DNA of 34,041 nt from contig NZ_BAFQ01000136.1 of assembly GCF_000308375.1 (NCBI RefSeq), positions 1 to 34,041 of the forward strand. Reading direction: 5' to 3'. This document shows, one piece after another, positions 30,404-34,041 of this stretch. The stretch comes from Nocardia aobensis NBRC 100429 (GTDB lineage Bacteria; Actinomycetota; Actinomycetes; Mycobacteriales; Mycobacteriaceae). Position numbers and translations under genes: made by a program. Position 1 is the stretch's first letter. Each line of letters begins with the position of its first letter. The notes below the pieces were generated by a model. That model did not search any database. It was given only the letters and a program-made list of their open reading frames with translations, and was not told the DNA's origin.

Positions 30404-30426
30404 AAACGGACGCAATTCGTCCACTT
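30404..30426. promoter_or_regulatory. TetR operator copy 2 (TetR side)
   Basis: A second 23-bp inverted repeat has the same layout: AAACGGACG on the left and CGTCCACTT on the right. It begins exactly 39 bp after copy 1 and lies 24 bp upstream of the TetR start. AT-rich DNA between the copies (about 30396-30406) is the likely shared -10 region of both promoters. Confidence 0.75.
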
Positions 30427-30449
30427 GTTGAGCACGATTGGAGCCGCCG

Positions 30450-31037
30450 ATGGTTTCGGAGCCGATCGACCCGGAGTCCCTGCGAGCCGACGCGCGCAGC
30501 AATCGCGATCACATCCTGCTGGCCGCCCTGGACGTCTTCGCCGAGCGCGGCACCGATGTCCCGATGAAGCTGATCGCCGATCGCGCCGGGGTCGGAGTCG
30601 GCACGCTGTATCGCCGGTTCCCCGACCGCGATGCCTTGGTGGTCGCCACCGCCCAGGCACACCTGAACCGCCTCGCCCGCATGGCCGAATCGGCGGGTGC
30701 GCAGGAAGCGACGGCATGGGACGGGTTGTGCCGGTTCCTGCGCGAGTGCGCACTGCTGCGCCTGGGTGCGCTGGCGGCGGCCATCGAACCGGCCGTCCAC
30801 GTGATGGTCCGCACCGACCCGCGGATCGGCGCGGTGCGTGCGGGAGTTCTGGACCGGATCGGCGAATTGATCCGGCGAGCCCAGCACGACGGCGACCTGC
30901 GCACCGATGTCGGCCTCACCGAAGTCGGTCTCCTGATGACGGTGCAGGTCTACGCCCAGCCCGGGGAGTCTTATCCGGCGGCGGTGGACCGAGTGCTCGC
31001 CATTGTGTTCGACGGGCTGCGGCCGGCGGCGCGCTGA
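30450..31037 (+). CDS. TetR/AcrR family transcriptional regulator
   Basis: This 195-residue TetR-type repressor has the helix-turn-helix at about residues 18-64 (ILLAALDVFAERGTDVPMKL, IADRAGVGVGTLYRRFPDRD), then an all-helical ligand-binding domain. The ATG at 30450 follows GGAG at eight bases; a TTG at 30438 in frame is less likely. It is divergent from the FAD monooxygenase and flanked by two operators of identical design, so it almost certainly represses that gene and itself. The inducer is unknown. Confidence 0.92.
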   Translation: MVSEPIDPESLRADARSNRDHILLAALDVFAERGTDVPMKLIADRAGVGVGTLYRRFPDRDALVVATAQAHLNRLARMAESAGAQEATAWDGLCRFLRECALLRLGALAAAIEPAVHVMVRTDPRIGAVRAGVLDRIGELIRRAQHDGDLRTDVGLTEVGLLMTVQVYAQPGESYPAAVDRVLAIVFDGLRPAAR

Positions 31038-31128
31038 ATCGGTCTGCACGCCCGCGGCCGGATGGCCGCAGACGGGTACCGCAGAACCCGGTCCGTCGAC
31101 GAAGTGCCGAACCCCATGGCGCCGTGGA

Positions 31129-31965
31129 TCACTCGATGCCGACCGGATTCCTTCCCGCCGCACTCGCGGCACGACGCAGCCGGTGGGCCTTCTGCCTGCA
31201 CGCGGACGAGCAGTACCGGGCGGGCCGTCCGGTCTCCGCATGCGCCACGTGCGCCCCGCAGATCGGGCAACTCCCGCTGTCACGATTCCCGTCGGCCACC
31301 GTCGTTTCGTTACGGCCGAGAGAAAAATTCGCCGGTTTCGTTACGGCCGAGTCGGCTCGCATCGCCGCCAGCAGCATGGCGGCGGGGCGGGACAGTTCGT
31401 CGCGGGCAGTCGAAACACGCTGCATGGCAACGCAACCGGCGAAGATCGCCAGCACGTCGGCCAGGGTCAGGTCGGCACGCACCCCGCCCGCACGCCGCGC
31501 CGCCTCCAGCAGCTGCCCGAGGGCGAGGTGAAATCGCTCGCCCGCATCCCGGAGCAGCATCCGTGGCCAGCCGTCGTCGGCGTCGAGCAGATCGCACATC
31601 GCCTTGTTCCCGGGCGTGCGCGTGACGACCTCCGCGCAGAATGCCAGGAAGGCCGCGGCGGGGTCCGGATCGTCGCGCAGCATCAACGCCCGCGCGGTGA
31701 GCTGGTCGATCCGTTGCTGCAGCACGGCCTCGAGCAGGTCGGTCTTGGTCGGGAAATGGCGATGCACGGTGCCCGCCCCCACACCGGCGCGGCGGGCGAT
31801 CTCGGCCAGCGACACCGACGTTCCGGATTCGGCGAAGGCCCGCTGGGCGGCGGCGAGGACACGAGCCCGGTTGCGGCGCGCGTCGATCCGGGTGCCCGGC
31901 GCTGCGGGCGCCGGTTCGCGCACCCCGTAACGAAACCCCGCGTCGGCGAATAGCGGAGACGACAA
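31129..31965 (-). CDS. TetR regulator fused to a C-terminal zinc-ribbon-like domain
   Basis: The 278-residue product has a TetR HTH at about 32-78 (RVLAAAQRAFAESG, IARRAGVGAGTVHRHFPTKT) and a ligand-binding domain to about 205. After a linker comes a short Cys domain: CPIC (233-236), CSSAC (252-256), then RQKAHRLRRA. The CxxC-N15-CxxxC-RQxAxR pattern looks like the small actinobacterial zinc-finger found free or fused to other proteins. Start: the TTG at 31965 has AGGAG five bases upstream; a GTG lies 14 codons in. The linker contains a 17-bp repeat 31 bp apart, shifted in frame, suggesting a recent fusion. It is divergent from the NmrA-like gene, with a palindrome between them, so it probably controls that gene. 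Confidence 0.85.
   Translation of the reverse strand: MSSPLFADAGFRYGVREPAPAAPGTRIDARRNRARVLAAAQRAFAESGTSVSLAEIARRAGVGAGTVHRHFPTKTDLLEAVLQQRIDQLTARALMLRDDPDPAAAFLAFCAEVVTRTPGNKAMCDLLDADDGWPRMLLRDAGERFHLALGQLLEAARRAGGVRADLTLADVLAIFAGCVAMQRVSTARDELSRPAAMLLAAMRADSAVTKPANFSLGRNETTVADGNRDSGSCPICGAHVAHAETGRPARYCSSACRQKAHRLRRAASAAGRNPVGIE
31304..31351. repeat. 17-bp direct repeat, period 31, in the TetR-zinc-ribbon linker
   Basis: GTTTCGTTACGGCCGAG occurs at 31304-31320 and 31335-31351. The period of 31 is not a multiple of three, so the two copies are read in different frames (Ser-Ala-Val-Thr-Lys and Gly-Arg-Asn-Glu-Thr). The 12-bp core GTTTCGTTACGG recurs in inverted orientation at 31925-31936 near the 5' end of the same gene. 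Confidence 0.85.
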
Positions 31966-31987
31966 CGCTGCTCCTATCGTGCGAATA

Positions 31988-32003
31988 CGGGTCGACCGAC
32001 CCG
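31988..32003. promoter_or_regulatory. Palindrome between the TetR fusion gene and the NmrA-like gene
   Basis: CGGGTC-GACC-GACCCG is a perfect 6-4-6 palindrome in the middle of the 62-bp divergent gap. It is the natural candidate operator for the TetR fusion protein. The gap is so short that both promoters must overlap it. Confidence 0.6.
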
Positions 32004-32027
32004 ATTCTACCGAAGGGCTCCTCCGAA

Positions 32028-32930
32028 ATGACCTTTCAGAACAACCTCGTTCTCGTCACCGGCGCGACCGGCAAGCAGGGCGGCGCCACGGCCCGCGCGC
32101 TGCTCGCCGACAACGTCGCGGTCCGCATCCTGGTCCGTGATCCCGCTGCCGAGGCGGCGCGCGAACTCGCCGCCCTCGGCGCGGAAGTGGCCGTCGGCGA
32201 CTTCGACGAACCAGCCACCCTGACCGCGGCGGTAGCCGGGACACGAGGCGTCTTCCTCGTTCCACCGGCGGCCTTCGGGCCGGACGGCTGGGATGTCGAC
32301 CTGGAGACGACCCGCGGTGCCGCCGTGATCGAGGCCGCCCGGACCGCCGGAACCGACCACGTCGTCTTCACCGGTGTGGCCTCGTTCGACAAGGAAATCT
32401 CCTGGGGCAGTACCGGAAAGCGGCAGATCGAGCAGGCGCTGGCCGACAGCGGCATGCGCTACACCGTGCTGCGCCCGGTCCGGTTCATGGAGAACTATCT
32501 GGCGCAGGGTATGCCGCTCGACGGCTTCGTCGACGGGGTGAACGTCCATCTGTTTCCGGCCGATCGACCGGCACAGATGATCGCGGTCGACGATATCGCC
32601 GCGGTGGCCGCGCTGGCGTTCGCCGATCCCGAACGGTTCTCCGGGCAGACACTCGAACTCGCCGGCGACGCCGTGACCCCCGCCGCCGCCGTCGAGCTGA
32701 TCTCCCGCGCGACCGGATATCCGGTGCGGTATCGCGAAATCACCGAGGCGGAGGCCGACGCACTGGGTGAACAGATCGGCAATACCTGGCGCCTGAGCCA
32801 TCAGGGCCACGGCTGGCATGCCGATATCGAGCAGACCCGCTCGTTCCATCCCGGTCTGCAGAGCCTGGAGACCTGGCTGGCCACCACCGGCGCCGCGGTT
32901 CTGAAGTCCCGGTTCGCGGCGGGCGACTAG
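32028..32930 (+). CDS. NmrA-family NAD(P)-binding protein
   Basis: This 300-residue atypical short-chain-dehydrogenase-fold protein has the Rossmann motif VTGATGKQG (10-18), the NmrA-type redox-sensing or reductase group (similar to QOR2-type quinone reductases). Further motifs are RILVRDP (33-39), VVFTGVAS (112-119) and [11 protein letters not shown] (149-159). Whether it is an enzyme or a sensor cannot be decided. It starts at ATG 32028 after AAGGG, and is divergent from the TetR-zinc-ribbon gene. Its stop shares CTAG with the stop of smc (32927-32930), a convergent overlap. Confidence 0.88.
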   Translation: MTFQNNLVLVTGATGKQGGATARALLADNVAVRILVRDPAAEAARELAALGAEVAVGDFDEPATLTAAVAGTRGVFLVPPAAFGPDGWDVDLETTRGAAVIEAARTAGTDHVVFTGVASFDKEISWGSTGKRQIEQALADSGMRYTVLRPVRFMENYLAQGMPLDGFVDGVNVHLFPADRPAQMIAVDDIAAVAALAFADPERFSGQTLELAGDAVTPAAAVELISRATGYPVRYREITEAEADALGEQIGNTWRLSHQGHGWHADIEQTRSFHPGLQSLETWLATTGAAVLKSRFAAGD

Positions 32931-34041
32931 GTCGTCGCGCCCACCAGATTCTCCCCGCGCAGTCGCTGCGAGATGACCTGGGTGATGCCGTCGCCGCGCA
33001 TGCTGACGCCGTACAGCGCGTCGGCGATCTCCATGGTCGGCTTCTGGTGGGTGATGACGATCAGCTGCGACTTCTCCCGCAGTTGCTCGAACAGCCCGAT
33101 CAGGCGGCGCAGGTTGGTGTCGTCCAGGGCCGCCTCGACCTCGTCCATCACGTAGAACGGGGAGGGGCGGGCCCGGAAGATCGACACCAGAAACGCCACG
33201 GCGGCAAGGGATTTCTCGCCGCCGGACAACAGCGACAGCCGCTTCACCTTCTTACCCGGCGGCCGCGCCTCCACCTCGATACCGGTGGTGAGCATATCGC
33301 TGGGATCGGTCAGCAGCAGCCGTCCCTCGCCGCCGGGGAACAGGCGGCCGAAAACCTGCACGAATTCGCGTTCCACGTCCTCGTAGGCCTCGGTGAACAC
33401 CTGCAGAATGCGGGCGTCGACCTCGGCCACCACATCGAGGAGATCCTGCCGGGCCTTCTTGACATCCTCGAGTTGGGTGGACAGGAAGTTGTAGCGCTCC
33501 TCCAGGGCCGCGAATTCCTCCAGCGCCAGGGGATTGACCTTGCCGAGGGTGGCGAGATCCTTCTCGGCGCGTTTGACGCGGCGCTCCTGGGTGGCGCGGT
33601 CGTAGGGCATTTCCTGCGGTGGGCTCACCTGGTCGCCGCGCTCGCGGGCCTGCTCGTACTCCTGTATCTCCAGGGCGGTCGGCGGCATCGGCACGTGCGG
33701 ACCGTATTCGGCGACGAGTTCGTCGAGCGCGATGCCGAACTGCTCGGCGATGGTGGTTTCCAATTGCTCGATGCGCAGCGCGGATTGGGCCCGCGCGACC
33801 TCGTCGCGATGCACGGCGTCGGTCAGCTGTGTGAGTTGCGTGCTCAGCGCGCGCACCCGCTCCTTGATCTGATCCACCTGGCCGGCGCATTCGGTACGCC
33901 GGCGGACCAGCTCGTCGCGCCGCGCGGCCGCCTCCCCCACCACGGTTTCCAGTTCGGCGGCGATCCGCTCGGCCGATTCGGCGACCACCGCCGCCACCTC
34001 GGCGGCACGGCGGCGGGCGGCCTGGGCCCGTTCGGCGCGGG
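32927..34041 (-). CDS. smc: Chromosome segregation ATPase SMC, C-terminal part (cut by window)
   Basis: Only the last 370 or so residues are in the window; the gene continues past 34041 and has no visible start. SMC with ScpAB compacts and aligns sister chromosomes. A coiled coil rich in Ala, Glu and Arg is followed by the C-terminal head. The ABC signature is [17 protein letters not shown], Walker B is [13 protein letters not shown], and ITHQK is the H-loop. The block [22 protein letters not shown] is the conserved region where the coil enters the head. The stop overlaps that of the convergent NmrA gene. In M. tuberculosis smc is directly upstream of ftsY; here an accessory block separates them. 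Confidence 0.97.
   Translation of the reverse strand, partial: RAERAQAARRRAAEVAAVVAESAERIAAELETVVGEAAARRDELVRRRTECAGQVDQIKERVRALSTQLTQLTDAVHRDEVARAQSALRIEQLETTIAEQFGIALDELVAEYGPHVPMPPTALEIQEYEQARERGDQVSPPQEMPYDRATQERRVKRAEKDLATLGKVNPLALEEFAALEERYNFLSTQLEDVKKARQDLLDVVAEVDARILQVFTEAYEDVEREFVQVFGRLFPGGEGRLLLTDPSDMLTTGIEVEARPPGKKVKRLSLLSGGEKSLAAVAFLVSIFRARPSPFYVMDEVEAALDDTNLRRLIGLFEQLREKSQLIVITHQKPTMEIADALYGVSMRGDGITQVISQRLRGENLVGATT

Noticed and set aside
29249..31037. The FAD monooxygenase/TetR pair as a known tetracycline- or rifampicin-resistance cassette
   Set aside because: The fold fits, but no residue pattern visible here identifies the substrate, so a resistance name would be invented.

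Overview
The window is GC-rich chromosomal DNA from a mycolic-acid actinomycete, most likely Nocardia or a close relative in the Nocardiaceae. This rests on codon and GC bias, on near-identity of several short proteins (DUF2469, L19, PII) to the mycobacterial/nocardial versions as I remember them, and on gene order. The backbone tsf-rpsB-(M23 peptidase)-viuB-xerC-dprA-comM-yraN-DUF2469-rnhB-lepB-rplS-trmD-rimM-KH-rpsP-amidohydrolase-ffh-glnD-glnB-amt-ftsY-smc follows the Mycobacterium tuberculosis Rv2889c-Rv2922c region. Genus assignment is inference; no 16S or other marker is present.

Layout. (1) 1-2142: rpsB and tsf (translation), read leftwards, ending in a hairpin at the window edge. (2) 2143-5313: two overlapping DUF202 membrane proteins, a secreted M23-type protein whose reading frame lacks a stop at the expected place, an iron-type siderophore-interacting flavoprotein and a divergent DUF1990 gene. 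(3) 5478-10065: xerC, dprA, comM and yraN (DNA recombination and processing), with an 86-bp CCCACA/CCCACG tandem repeat between comM and dprA. (4) 10209-12725: DUF2469, rnhB, lepB and rplS, with a textbook terminator after rplS. (5) 12902-16529: a six-TM protein of unknown function and tex. (6) 16795-18745: rpsP-KH-rimM-trmD, a tightly packed ribosome/tRNA maturation operon. (7) 19065-21908: an amidohydrolase and ffh (SRP GTPase). (8) 22041-26815: a small orphan gene, then amt-glnB-glnD for ammonium uptake and PII signalling, with GlnR-like sites upstream. (9) 27037-28602: ftsY, the SRP receptor and partner of ffh. (10) 28829-32930: an accessory block between ftsY and smc: DUF2237, an FAD monooxygenase/TetR divergent pair with two matched operators, and a TetR/zinc-ribbon fusion divergent from an NmrA-family gene. 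(11) 32927-34041: the C-terminal part of smc, cut by the window edge.

Most genes lie on the minus strand. Plus-strand genes are the M23 protein, DUF1990, DUF2237, the first TetR and the NmrA-like gene. No rRNA, tRNA, CRISPR array, insertion sequence or prophage gene was found.

The window is mostly conserved housekeeping DNA. I see no convincing new multi-gene system. The points most worth a second look are the G-rich repeat in the comM-dprA transcript, an identical-length promoter block shared by rplS and rpsP, the TetR-zinc-ribbon fusion with its 31-bp repeat in the linker, the paired operators at 30365-30426, and the apparent frame problem at the 3' end of the M23 gene.
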